Shown piece after piece: positions 7,880-15,557 of a DNA stretch of 30,813 nucleotides. The DNA is from Roseiflexaceae bacterium UBA965. Lineage in GTDB: Bacteria; Chloroflexota; Chloroflexia; Chloroflexales; Roseiflexaceae. The notes beneath the pieces are model-generated. The model did no database searches, was not told the origin of the DNA, and saw nothing but the letters and a program-made list of their open reading frames with translations. Made by a program: the position numbers and the translations under genes. The stretch lies in the NCBI GenBank assembly GCA_002292925.1, contig DBCF01000300.1, positions 1 to 30,813 of the forward strand. Direction: 5' to 3'. The number at the start of each line of letters is the position of its first letter. Position 1 is the first letter of the stretch.

Positions 7880-10168
7880 ATGAACAAACTAACCATGTTC
7901 GAACAGTCGGCTGTCTGGGTGGTTCTCGGCCTGTCACTCCTTGGTATCGCCTATGCCTTTATCTTGCGGGCGCAAATCATGGCCCAAGACAAAGGTACTG
8001 ACCGCATGCAAGAAGTCTGGGGCTTCATTAAATCTGGCGCCAATGCCTACCTCAGCCAGCAATTCCGCACCATTGTCATTTTGATTACCGTCCTCACCTT
8101 TGTACTTGGTGCGAGTGTGCTGGTTATCCCCCCCACCCATGAAGCAGTATTGCGTTTTGGTGATGAACAAACCGCCTTGTGGTGGGTGGCTATTGGGCGA
8201 GCCGTGGCTTTTTTGATGGGTTCGCTTTTTTCATATACTGTCGGTTTTGTCGGCATGAATGTGGCAGTCGAAGGCAACGTACGGGTAGCTGCTGCGTCGC
8301 GCATTGGCTATAACCCGGCCTTGCAAGTCGCTTACCGCTCCGGTACCGTCACCGGTATGCTCACCGTAGGCTTGGGACTGTTGGGTGGCACGTTAATCTT
8401 TATGGTATTTGATATCAGTGCCCCCGATGCCCTGCTGGGCTTTGGTTTTGGTGGTTCGCTGATTGCCTTGTTTATGCGTGTCGGTGGCGGTATCTATACC
8501 AAAGCCGCCGATGTGGGTGCCGACCTCGTCGGCAAAGTCGAAGCCGGTATTCCCGAAGACGACCCACGCAACGCTGCCGTGATTGCCGACTTGGTGGGCG
8601 ACAACGTCGGTGACTGTGCCGGGATGGCTGCTGACGTCTTTGAAAGCTTCGAAGTTACCATTGTCTCGGCGTTGATCCTTGGCTTAGTGCTTGGTGACGC
8701 CACCAGCGGCACTATGGGTGATGGTAATTACGATATGCGCTACGTCATCTTCCCATTGATCCTGCGTGGTATTGGTGTGATTGCCTCGCTCATCGGCAAT
8801 ACCATTGTGCGTACCGATGAACAAAAGCGCGACGCCATGGGCGCCATGAACCGGGGCTTTTATTTGGCAGCAGCGGTTGCTGTCGCTGGGTTTGCGGCTA
8901 TTACCCAATACTACATGATCGACCCTGCGACTGGTTTGGTTGACTGGAAGCCCTTCCTCGCCACGGTGTCAGGCGTGGTACTGGCCATCGCCCTCGACAA
9001 ATTAACCGAATACTTTACCTCGACCCATTATGCCCCGGTCAAAGAAGTCAGTGCTGCCTCCCAAACTGGTGCCGCCACCAATATTTTGTCGGGGACGGCC
9101 TTGGGGATGGAATCAAGCACGTGGTCTGCCATCGTCATTGGTGTTTCTATTTTGGCATCCGTGTTGATTTATGGTGGTGAACCAATCGCCATCCAATTCA
9201 CGGCGATTTTGTATGGGGTATCACTCACCGGTATCGGGATGTTGACCCTCACCGGCAACACGATTTCGATGGACTCGTTTGGTCCTATCTCTGACAATGC
9301 CAACGGTATCGGCGAAATGGCGGGTCTCGACAAAAACGCCCGGGCAGTCATGGATGACCTTGATGCCGTCGGTAATACCACCAAAGCCGTTACCAAGGGC
9401 ATTGCCATTGGTTCGGCCGTGATTGCTGCCGTAGCCTTGTTTGGTTCGTTTTTGACCGACGTCGGCAAAGTCCAAGCCCAACTCGGTCAAGCTATCATGC
9501 AAGGGGTCAATGTGTCGTCGCCGCTCGTCTTTATCGGGCTGTTGGTCGGTGGCGCAGTGCCCTTCCTCTTTTCGTCATTAATGATTCGGGCGGTGGCCCG
9601 GGCTGCTGCCGAAATCGTCAACGAAGTGCGCCGTCAATTCAAAATCCCTGGCATCATGGAAGGTACTGTCGTGCCTGACTATGCCCGGGCTGTCAGTATT
9701 TCGACAGCAGCTGCCCAAAAAGAACTGCTCGGCTTGGGGATTATGGCCGTCGTCATCCCCATGATTGTCGGCTTCATGCTAGGTGTCGAAGCGCTCGGTG
9801 GCTTTTTGGCTGGCGTGATTGTGTCGGGTCAACTCATGGCTGTCTATCAATCCAACGCCGGTGGTGCCTGGGATAACGCCAAAAAATACATCGAAGAAGG
9901 CAATTACGGCGGCAAACACTCAGAGCCACACAAGGCTGCGGTGGTGGGTGATACCGTCGGTGACCCTCTCAAAGATACTGCCGGTCCAGCCTTGAACCCG
10001 ATGATCAAAGTCATGAATCTCGTGTCGTTGATTATTGCCCCAATTATCGTGGCTTCACGCCCTGCAGGGAGTGCTATGAGCCCCACCGTGATGGTTATGA
10101 TGGTGATTTGTGTGGCAGGGTTGATCTGGTCGATTTGGCGCTCCAAGAAACCAGCTCAATCAATGTAA
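7880..10168 (+). CDS. hppA: Membrane-bound proton-pumping pyrophosphatase, K+-independent type
   Basis: This integral membrane enzyme hydrolyses cytoplasmic pyrophosphate and pumps protons across the membrane. The 762 residues carry the family signatures: GGGIYTKAADVGADLVGK with EDDPRNAAVIADLVGDNVGD, the substrate-binding acidic cluster, and near the end GDTVGDPLKDTAGPALNPM. The segment GNTTKAVTKGIAIGSA has Lys and Thr where K+-dependent enzymes have Ala residues, so this is expected to be the K+-independent, H+-pumping subtype, as in Rhodospirillum rubrum. I place the start at the ATG at 7880, preceded by GAGGAA at 7871-7876; an in-frame ATG at 7823 would add 19 residues without a good ribosome binding site. 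The gene has its own promoter, a leader hairpin and two terminators, so it is a single-gene unit. In phototrophs and stressed cells such pumps conserve energy from biosynthetic pyrophosphate. Confidence 0.97.
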   Translation: MNKLTMFEQSAVWVVLGLSLLGIAYAFILRAQIMAQDKGTDRMQEVWGFIKSGANAYLSQQFRTIVILITVLTFVLGASVLVIPPTHEAVLRFGDEQTALWWVAIGRAVAFLMGSLFSYTVGFVGMNVAVEGNVRVAAASRIGYNPALQVAYRSGTVTGMLTVGLGLLGGTLIFMVFDISAPDALLGFGFGGSLIALFMRVGGGIYTKAADVGADLVGKVEAGIPEDDPRNAAVIADLVGDNVGDCAGMAADVFESFEVTIVSALILGLVLGDATSGTMGDGNYDMRYVIFPLILRGIGVIASLIGNTIVRTDEQKRDAMGAMNRGFYLAAAVAVAGFAAITQYYMIDPATGLVDWKPFLATVSGVVLAIALDKLTEYFTSTHYAPVKEVSAASQTGAATNILSGTALGMESSTWSAIVIGVSILASVLIYGGEPIAIQFTAILYGVSLTGIGMLTLTGNTISMDSFGPISDNANGIGEMAGLDKNARAVMDDLDAVGNTTKAVTKGIAIGSAVIAAVALFGSFLTDVGKVQAQLGQAIMQGVNVSSPLVFIGLLVGGAVPFLFSSLMIRAVARAAAEIVNEVRRQFKIPGIMEGTVVPDYARAVSISTAAAQKELLGLGIMAVVIPMIVGFMLGVEALGGFLAGVIVSGQLMAVYQSNAGGAWDNAKKYIEEGNYGGKHSEPHKAAVVGDTVGDPLKDTAGPALNPMIKVMNLVSLIIAPIIVASRPAGSAMSPTVMVMMVICVAGLIWSIWRSKKPAQSM

Positions 10169-10184
10169 CTGTATGGGAATACAT

Positions 10185-10218
10185 AATCCCCGTTACGAGA
10201 TACCTCGTAACGGGGATT
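10185..10218 (+). terminator. hppA terminator 1
   Basis: A 15-bp perfect stem (10185-10199 with 10204-10218) closes on the 4-base loop ATAC and is followed by a short T-rich stretch (TCTTG). It lies 17 bases after the hppA stop codon. Confidence 0.85.
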
Positions 10219-10230
10219 TCTTGTAAATGC

Positions 10231-10264
10231 CAACCCGAGCGAATCGCGCCTTCCGCTCGGGTTG
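10231..10264 (+). terminator. hppA terminator 2
   Basis: An 11-bp perfect stem CAACCCGAGCG/CGCTCGGGTTG with a 12-base loop is followed by TCTTCCC. It sits 12 bases behind the first terminator, in front of the convergent zinc-ribbon gene, and probably acts as a back-up stop. Confidence 0.65.
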
Positions 10265-10318
10265 TCTTCCCTGGTCTAAGAACTAATAACGTGAATGCTC
10301 AATGATAAAACTGAGCGC

Positions 10319-10654
10319 TTACCGGCTACCGCGGCGCTGATCTTGGAAGCAGTCGTCGCAGTATACGGGCTTGTTGTTGCGGGGTACAAAGGGCACGGTG
10401 GCCTCTTTGCCGCAGCCGGCACAGGTGGTGGTGAATTGTTCACGTGAACCGCCACTCATTGGGCGCTCGCGGTAACCACCGCCGTTGTCGCTGCCGCGAC
10501 CGTTCATCTGTGACTTGCGTTGTTGACGGCAAGGTTGACAACGGGTCGGCTCGTTGGTGAAGCCCTTTTGGGCGTAGAACTCTTGTTCGCCTGCGGTGAA
10601 CACAAATGGTGTTCCGCAATCGCGACAATTCAGTGTCTTGTCAGCGTAGCTCAT
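10319..10654 (-). CDS. Small double zinc-ribbon protein
   Basis: The 111-residue protein carries four CxxC knuckles: Cys10/Cys13 with Cys39/Cys42, and Cys78/Cys81 with Cys99/Cys102. The first half matches the 'probable zinc-ribbon' family (PF13451-like: YADKTLNCRDCG, FTAGEQEFYAQKGF). The second half matches the CxxC-CxxC type (TTTCAGCGKEATVPF, KPVYCDDCF). A Gly/Arg/Ser-rich linker joins them, as in RNA-binding proteins. The start at 10654 has a strong AGGAGAG box; an upstream in-frame ATG would add 39 residues of unrelated sequence and is rejected. The role is unknown; nucleic-acid or ribosome-associated binding is an inference. It is monocistronic, with a promoter about 150 bases upstream and hence a long leader. 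Confidence 0.9.
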   Translation of the reverse strand: MSYADKTLNCRDCGTPFVFTAGEQEFYAQKGFTNEPTRCQPCRQQRKSQMNGRGSDNGGGYRERPMSGGSREQFTTTCAGCGKEATVPFVPRNNKPVYCDDCFQDQRRGSR

Positions 10655-11207
10655 CGCTAGCTCTCCTCTAATTCCTATGGGTGGATTTTCCTGGGGGGAG
10701 TCTGGTATGCGCGGACCAGGGAATTGGCGTGATCTAAACACAATAATATGAGGGCCTAGAATAAAAAACACTCACACATATGTATGGACCACCAATCTTG
10801 TTAGTAGTGTAGCATAGTTTTACAAGAACTGCAATAGTGTTTAGTTACGCACATTCTTTGTGACTATTGTCAATCACGAATTACCCCTAAAAAACATTTA
10901 CACTCGTGTATATATGCATATATGTATATTTTCTAACTCACACAAAATCACCATTATTGTGCGATAATTAGCGCTTTTTTGCCGTGAAGTATGATTATTT
11001 GCTGCAATTAATCACTACTTTCGTCATAAATCCTATATGCTTCGATGTAATCGCTGTGGAGTAATTCACCACGCACTGCACAGGTTTTTACGAGATTAAA
11101 GTAACTCATTGGATGAGTAGGTAGCGATTTGTGGTGTAAAAATTGCGTTTGCAATGAATCAACACCGCGGGTTTTCTACAGTATAGCTGTTGGTGGCGCA
11201 GTGGTGG
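10655..11207. other. AT-rich intergenic spacer with the zinc-ribbon gene leader
   Basis: This 553-base stretch has no convincing coding frame. Its left 150 bases would be the transcribed leader of the zinc-ribbon gene, which can form short hairpins such as CTGGT/ACCAG and CCTGG/CCAGG around 10688-10728. The centre is strongly AT-rich and includes the palindrome ATATATGCATATAT (10910-10923). The right third (about 11040-11207), behind the thiamine pyrophosphokinase gene, has no clear terminator. I see no tRNA, riboswitch or repeat array. Confidence 0.5.
10806..10834 (-). promoter_or_regulatory. Promoter of the zinc-ribbon gene
   Basis: On the minus strand TTGCAG (10834-10829) and TACACT (10811-10806) are 17 bases apart, with TGC directly before the -10, an extended -10. 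Transcription from near 10799 gives a leader of about 145 bases before the start codon at 10654. Confidence 0.6.
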
Positions 11208-11852
11208 CTAGTCGACCGGGTGTGCATGTTGTACCACCAACAAAATACCCGATTGCACCTGTACGGTGGCGGGCATACGAGTGACAACATTACTTACCCC
11301 TCGTGACCGCTCAAAATAAAGCGTCGCATGATCGAGGGGGTAGGCTAACCCGGTGGTGGTGATGCCATCGACGGTGGGGGTCAACGGCAACAGCGACACC
11401 GTACGGGTAATTGGCCCATCGAGTATGATATGGTCACGCACAATCGCCAAGGTTTGACCATCAGCAAAAATCCGCACCGTACGCCCAATCAACATCGGCA
11501 AACTGAGCATTGCGATGGTGGCGACGGTGTGATCCCAGCGGCCACCCAGCACACAAAACAAATCAATATGGCTGGCGTTACGGGCTACCGCAGCCAGTAA
11601 GGCGAGTTCGAGGTCAGTTTCGTCTTTTTCACGGGCATAGCGCTGTACCTCGACGCCTTGGGTGACTAACCAAGCGACGTGTTGATCGCTCAGTGAGTCG
11701 AGATCGCCGATGAGTAAATGAGGCACAATCCCCGCAGCAGCGAGCGGTTGGGCACCACCATCAGCGGCAATAATATAATCTGCACTCGCGGCGATTTGTG
11801 ATAACCGCGTATCAGCGTTGACAGGAGCATTGGCGACAATTATTATGCGCAC
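11208..11852 (-). CDS. thiN: Thiamine pyrophosphokinase
   Basis: The enzyme transfers pyrophosphate from ATP to thiamine, giving thiamine diphosphate in the cytosol. The 214 residues hold the family motifs in order: IIAADGGAQPL, HLLIGDLDSL, EKDETDLELAL and LGGRWDHTVA, the thiamine and ATP-binding positions, followed by the small C-terminal beta domain that binds thiamine. The start codon is GTG at 11852, with no strong Shine-Dalgarno. A TATACG stretch immediately before it would even allow a leaderless transcript. It is divergent from galT, 105 bases away, and no other thiamine gene or TPP riboswitch is nearby. Confidence 0.93.
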   Translation of the reverse strand: MRIIIVANAPVNADTRLSQIAASADYIIAADGGAQPLAAAGIVPHLLIGDLDSLSDQHVAWLVTQGVEVQRYAREKDETDLELALLAAVARNASHIDLFCVLGGRWDHTVATIAMLSLPMLIGRTVRIFADGQTLAIVRDHIILDGPITRTVSLLPLTPTVDGITTTGLAYPLDHATLYFERSRGVSNVVTRMPATVQVQSGILLVVQHAHPVD

Positions 11853-11957
11853 GGTACCGTATACTTGTATAGTTAGAATATCGCATGTTTATTATCGTTC
11901 TATTATAGTCGCTTCTACGATTTCGTGGGGCGCTATCAGCCGACAAGGAATATTGTC

Positions 11958-13004
11958 ATGACACTACAGAGTGGCGTATGGGAAGAACGTTGGCATCCCC
12001 TGCGTGAAGAATGGATTATCGTCGCCGCCCACCGCCAAAACCGTCCCTGGATTGGCCAAACAGTCACTACCCCACCCCCACGTGACCCCGTCTATGACCC
12101 GACCTGTTATCTCTGCCCCGGTAATATGCGGGTCAGTGGCAACCAAAACCCTACCTACGGTGGGGTCTATGTCTTTGACAACGACCACCCCTGCGTCGGT
12201 CCACTTGCCCCACCGCCCGTGACGCCACCGTGGCCCTACCGTGCCCGCCGTGCCGATGGTATCGCCCGGGTGATTTGTTTTAGTCCGGCCCACAACCAAA
12301 CATTAGCCGAGATGGCGCCCTCCGCCATTGCCGATGTGGTACAGGTCTGGCAACAACAGACCTATGACCTTGGCCAACGCCCCGAAGTCAATCATGTGCT
12401 CTGTTTTGAAAACAAAGGAGCCGTGGTAGGGGTATCCAATCCGCATCCCCACGGCCAAGTCTATGCTACCAATTTTGTGTTCAAAACGATGGAAACAGAG
12501 CTGTTTGCCGCTCAGCGCTTTTGGCATGACCACAATCGTGTCTTGATGCACGAAATCATCGCCGCCGAGCAACAAGACGGGCGCCGGATTTTGTACGAAG
12601 ACGACCATACCATCGCCTTTGTGCCCTACTTTGCCCGCTACGCCTACGAAGTATATGTGGTTCCCAAGCGCACGGTGGCGCATCTCTATGGCCTCAACGT
12701 TGCTGAATCACAATCGCTGGCCCAGGCAATCAGTGCCGTGACCATCCGCTTTGATAATTTGTGGCAGATGTCGTTCCCCTATGTGATGTCATTGCACCAA
12801 GCACCGACTGATGGTAGCCAGCTGCCCTTTTTCCACGCCTTTTTGGCCTTTCACCCCCCGTTGCGCCGTCCCGATTTGCTCAAATACCTAGCTGGCCCCG
12901 AAATCGGCGGCGGGAATTTTTTGAGTGATACCGCCCCCGAAGCCACCGCAGCCGCCTTGCAAGCCGTGACTGCCGTTCATTACCGTGCCAGCGAGGTGCA
13001 ATAA
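11958..13004 (+). CDS. galT: Galactose-1-phosphate uridylyltransferase family protein
   Basis: GalT exchanges UMP between UDP-glucose and galactose 1-phosphate through a uridylylated histidine. The product is 348 residues, the usual length of the family. The active-site HPHGQ is present as SNPHPHGQVYATNF, and the Cys-x-x-Cys metal pair occurs as TCYLCPGN in the N-terminal part. The start at 11958 follows AAGGAA with 7-base spacing; an in-frame ATG at 11925 is less well supported. The stop overlaps the start of the next gene by one base, so galT leads a three-gene operon with a phosphatase and a sugar kinase. No GalE is in the window. The companion kinase resembles arabinokinase more than GalK, so the true sugar could be another pentose or hexose 1-phosphate. 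Confidence 0.93.
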   Translation: MTLQSGVWEERWHPLREEWIIVAAHRQNRPWIGQTVTTPPPRDPVYDPTCYLCPGNMRVSGNQNPTYGGVYVFDNDHPCVGPLAPPPVTPPWPYRARRADGIARVICFSPAHNQTLAEMAPSAIADVVQVWQQQTYDLGQRPEVNHVLCFENKGAVVGVSNPHPHGQVYATNFVFKTMETELFAAQRFWHDHNRVLMHEIIAAEQQDGRRILYEDDHTIAFVPYFARYAYEVYVVPKRTVAHLYGLNVAESQSLAQAISAVTIRFDNLWQMSFPYVMSLHQAPTDGSQLPFFHAFLAFHPPLRRPDLLKYLAGPEIGGGNFLSDTAPEATAAALQAVTAVHYRASEVQ

Positions 13005-14035
13005 TGCGCAACCCTGAGTTTTTGCTCCAAGAACTCCAACGTATCCACTGCGCCATTCGTGATGCCGTGGTGCAGGCCTGTGAAGCCACCGCGCTCGAAC
13101 AGATGGCCACCGTGACGGCGTTTGAAGGTGGCGACACCATTTATGCCATCGACCGCGTCTCTGAAGTGGTATTGCTGACCCAGTTTGCTGATTTGTCCCA
13201 GCACTACAACTTTCGACTCGTCGCTGAGGGTCTCGGCCATGACGGCATCCACGACTTCCCTACCGGCGTGGCTGAATCTGCCCTCGAGCTGGTCATCATC
13301 GTCGACCCCATCGACGGCACCCGTGGCCTGATGTACCAAAAACGCTCGGCGTGGATTTTGACCGGCGTGGCACCCTACCGTGGTGCCCACACTAATCTGC
13401 GCGATATCACACTGGCACTGATGACCGAAATCCCCCTCGTCAAACAACACTTGTGCGACACCTTGTGGGCTATTGCGGGCCACGGTGCCCACGCCACTCG
13501 CTATAACCGCATGACGGCGACCGCCCAGCCGTTGCCGATTCGGCCTTCTCAAGCCACCACGATTTTGAATGGCTTCGGCAACATTGCCCGTTTTTTTCCG
13601 GGTGAACGGGCGCGGTTAGCCGCCGTCGATGATCTGCTCACAACCGAGTTGTTGGGCGAAGCCCCTCAAGGGCGCGCCCTCTCGTTTGAAGACCAATACA
13701 TCTCGACCGGCGGCCAACTGTATGAAATCTTGATGGGGCACGACCGTTGGCTCGCCGATGTGCGTCCGCTGTTGTTGCCCCCTGACCAGCGCCACGGCGA
13801 GACGCCCATGTTGTGTTGCCACCCGTATGATATGTGTACCGAATTAATTGCCCGTGAAGCAGGGGCGATTGTCTGCAAAGCCAATGGCCAGCCCCTCGAT
13901 GCCCCCCTCGATGTCCAGAGCGGCGTATCGTGGGTGGCAGTCGCCAATAGTACGTTGGCAGCCCGGTTGCTCCCGGCGCTTCAACACGCCTTGCAATCCT
14001 ATGACATGCAATTGGAGGACGATGATGTGGCATAG
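13004..14035 (+). CDS. Inositol-monophosphatase-family sugar phosphatase
   Basis: The 343-residue protein belongs to the Mg2+- and Li+-type phosphatase superfamily: DPIDGTRGLMY supplies the D-x-x-D-G-T metal site, and HPYDMCTELIAREAGAIV matches the C-terminal W-D-x-A-A-x-x-x-x-x-E-A-G motif. The first metal motif, normally G-E-E, appears to be RLVAEG, with one acidic residue only. The substrate is not evident from sequence. Its location between galT and a sugar kinase gene, with 1-base and 11-base overlaps, suggests a sugar 1-phosphate; mammalian inositol monophosphatase is known to hydrolyse galactose 1-phosphate. The protein is longer than the usual 260-270 residues because of insertions in the middle. 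Confidence 0.85.
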   Translation: MRNPEFLLQELQRIHCAIRDAVVQACEATALEQMATVTAFEGGDTIYAIDRVSEVVLLTQFADLSQHYNFRLVAEGLGHDGIHDFPTGVAESALELVIIVDPIDGTRGLMYQKRSAWILTGVAPYRGAHTNLRDITLALMTEIPLVKQHLCDTLWAIAGHGAHATRYNRMTATAQPLPIRPSQATTILNGFGNIARFFPGERARLAAVDDLLTTELLGEAPQGRALSFEDQYISTGGQLYEILMGHDRWLADVRPLLLPPDQRHGETPMLCCHPYDMCTELIAREAGAIVCKANGQPLDAPLDVQSGVSWVAVANSTLAARLLPALQHALQSYDMQLEDDDVA

Positions 14036-15422
14036 TGATCCACAACCAGCGCAATTGACACCTGATGCACGCATTGATGCCCTGCTCGCCGCATACGCCG
14101 ACCCGCTCCAGCCGGCGTGGCTGGCCCGCGCACCGGGGCGCCTCGATGTGATGGGGGGCATCGCCGATTATTCGGGGTCGCTGGTACTCCAGCTGCCCCT
14201 CGATGTCAGCGCCTTGGCCTTGGTGCAACCCCGCACCGATGGCCAAGTGGTGGTGGTGAGCCGTGCTAGCGAACTCCAAAACCACTATCGGGCTCAATTT
14301 AGCGCCAGCGCCCTGACTGGCGAATACCCCGCCGTGCGCAATTATTTGCGACGGCAACCCCAGATGGCGTGGGCTGCCTATATGGCGGGGGTGTTGCCTG
14401 TACTTGCGCGCGAAGCCAATCTGCACTTCCCCCAAGGGGTGACGATTGTCGTCGATTCGAGTGTGCCCCTCGGCAAAGGGGTCAGCTCGTCTGCCGCCGT
14501 CGAAGTCGCCACCATGCGCGCCTTGCTGGCCATGGCCAATCACCCCTGCGATGGGCGGACCTTGGCCATCTGGAGCCAAATGGTCGAAAACCACATCGTC
14601 GGTGCACCGTGTGGCATCATGGATCAGATGACCTCGGCCTGTGGCCGCGCCAATCAACTCCTCGCCTTGCGCTGTCAACCCGCCGAGCTCCTCGACCCCG
14701 TAGTCATCCCCGCCGACCTAATGGTCTGGGGCATTGATTCAGGGGTGCGTCATGCCGTATCGGGCGCCGATTATGGTTCGGTGCGGGTAGGTGCGTTTAT
14801 GGGCTACCGCATTATCGCCGACCTCACTCAGACCCCAGTGACAATCACTGACGGGCGGGCCACCATTGCCGATACGCGGTGGGGCGGCTATTTGGCCAAC
14901 TTGACCCCCTCCGAATTCAGCCAATCCTATGCGGATGCGCTCCCCCTCCAGATGTCTGGGGCGGACTTTGTTACCCGCTACGGTGCCACCAGCGATGCCA
15001 TCACCACCATTGATCCCCAGCGTATCTATGCGGTGCGCCAGCCTACTTACCACCCCATCGCCGAGCACCACCGCGTACGCACCTTTGGGCAATTGCTGGC
15101 CGCAGACACCCAAAACGACCAGGTGGCCGAGTTACTCGGCGAACTGATGTATCAGTCGCATGCCAGCTACAGCGCCTGTGGCCTCGGCTCTGCAGCCACC
15201 GATGCGATTGTGGCGGCGGTGCGCGCCTTGGGCTCATCTCATGGCCTGTTTGGCGCCAAAATCACTGGCGGTGGCAGTGGCGGCACCGTGGCGGTGCTCG
15301 GTCGCCCAGACGCCGTGGCCCACGTCCAACAGATTGCGCAAACCCATGGCAGTGGCTTGGTGTTTGCCGGCTCGAGTGACGGGGCGGCTTTTTCGCCGGT
15401 GTGGTGTTTTAACTATACATAA
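14025..15422 (+). CDS. GHMP sugar kinase resembling the kinase half of plant L-arabinokinase
   Basis: The 465-residue protein is a GHMP kinase that would phosphorylate a sugar at C1 using ATP. It has the sugar-binding start motif APGRLDVMGGIADYSGSL, the ATP loop PLGKGVSSSAAVEVA, ENHIVGAPCGIMDQMTSACG, WGIDSGVRHAVSGADY, and the C-terminal GAKITGGGSGG. From memory, these segments match the C-terminal kinase domain of plant arabinokinase (ARA1) much better than bacterial GalK, whose signature is GRVNLIGEHTDY. I chose the ATG at 14025, five bases after a perfect GGAGGA (14014-14019); a farther upstream in-frame start lies inside the phosphatase gene and is rejected. It overlaps the phosphatase gene by 11 bases and completes the operon. 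Its sugar, arabinose or galactose, cannot be told from sequence alone. Confidence 0.9.
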   Translation: MWHSDPQPAQLTPDARIDALLAAYADPLQPAWLARAPGRLDVMGGIADYSGSLVLQLPLDVSALALVQPRTDGQVVVVSRASELQNHYRAQFSASALTGEYPAVRNYLRRQPQMAWAAYMAGVLPVLAREANLHFPQGVTIVVDSSVPLGKGVSSSAAVEVATMRALLAMANHPCDGRTLAIWSQMVENHIVGAPCGIMDQMTSACGRANQLLALRCQPAELLDPVVIPADLMVWGIDSGVRHAVSGADYGSVRVGAFMGYRIIADLTQTPVTITDGRATIADTRWGGYLANLTPSEFSQSYADALPLQMSGADFVTRYGATSDAITTIDPQRIYAVRQPTYHPIAEHHRVRTFGQLLAADTQNDQVAELLGELMYQSHASYSACGLGSAATDAIVAAVRALGSSHGLFGAKITGGGSGGTVAVLGRPDAVAHVQQIAQTHGSGLVFAGSSDGAAFSPVWCFNYT

Positions 15423-15514
15423 TAGTTGATTTGTGTTATATATGGTTTTTCTTTTGTGAAAAAAGCGTAGCCCGCACCGTGAATTGACCACATAAAGATG
15501 GTTCGGTGCGCTAT

Positions 15515-15523
15515 TGGTACAAT
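15515..15523 (+). promoter_or_regulatory. Extended -10 promoter of the esterase gene
   Basis: TGG-TACAAT forms an extended -10 box about 35 bases before the start codon at 15558. A GCACCG/CGGTGC inverted repeat (15474-15479 with 15504-15509) lies just upstream and could be an operator or a weak terminator of the sugar operon. Confidence 0.4.
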
Positions 15524-15557
15524 AGAGATATTCGTTAGCAAAGAGAGTGAGTGTGTG

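Noticed and set aside
10910..10923. ATATATGCATATAT palindrome as an operator or origin element
   Set aside because: It sits in a very AT-rich spacer where such palindromes arise easily; there are no neighbouring repeats or DnaA boxes.
11853..11957. Possible TPP riboswitch between thiN and galT
   Set aside because: The gap is only 105 bases and no thi-box-like conserved sequence such as CUGAGA was found on the thiN strand.
13848..14024. Upstream in-frame extension of the GHMP kinase
   Set aside because: It would overlap the phosphatase gene by nearly 190 bases; the GGAGGA at 14014-14019 marks the start at 14025.
13638..14678. Long open frame on the minus strand (346 codons) opposite the phosphatase and kinase genes
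   Set aside because: It is antisense to two well-supported genes, is low in hydrophobic pattern and rich in His/Gly/Arg, and matches no family; it is a codon-bias shadow.
15474..15509. GCACCG/CGGTGC inverted repeat as the terminator of the sugar operon
   Set aside because: The arms are only 6 bp with a 24-base loop and no T-run; it is mentioned only as a possible operator.
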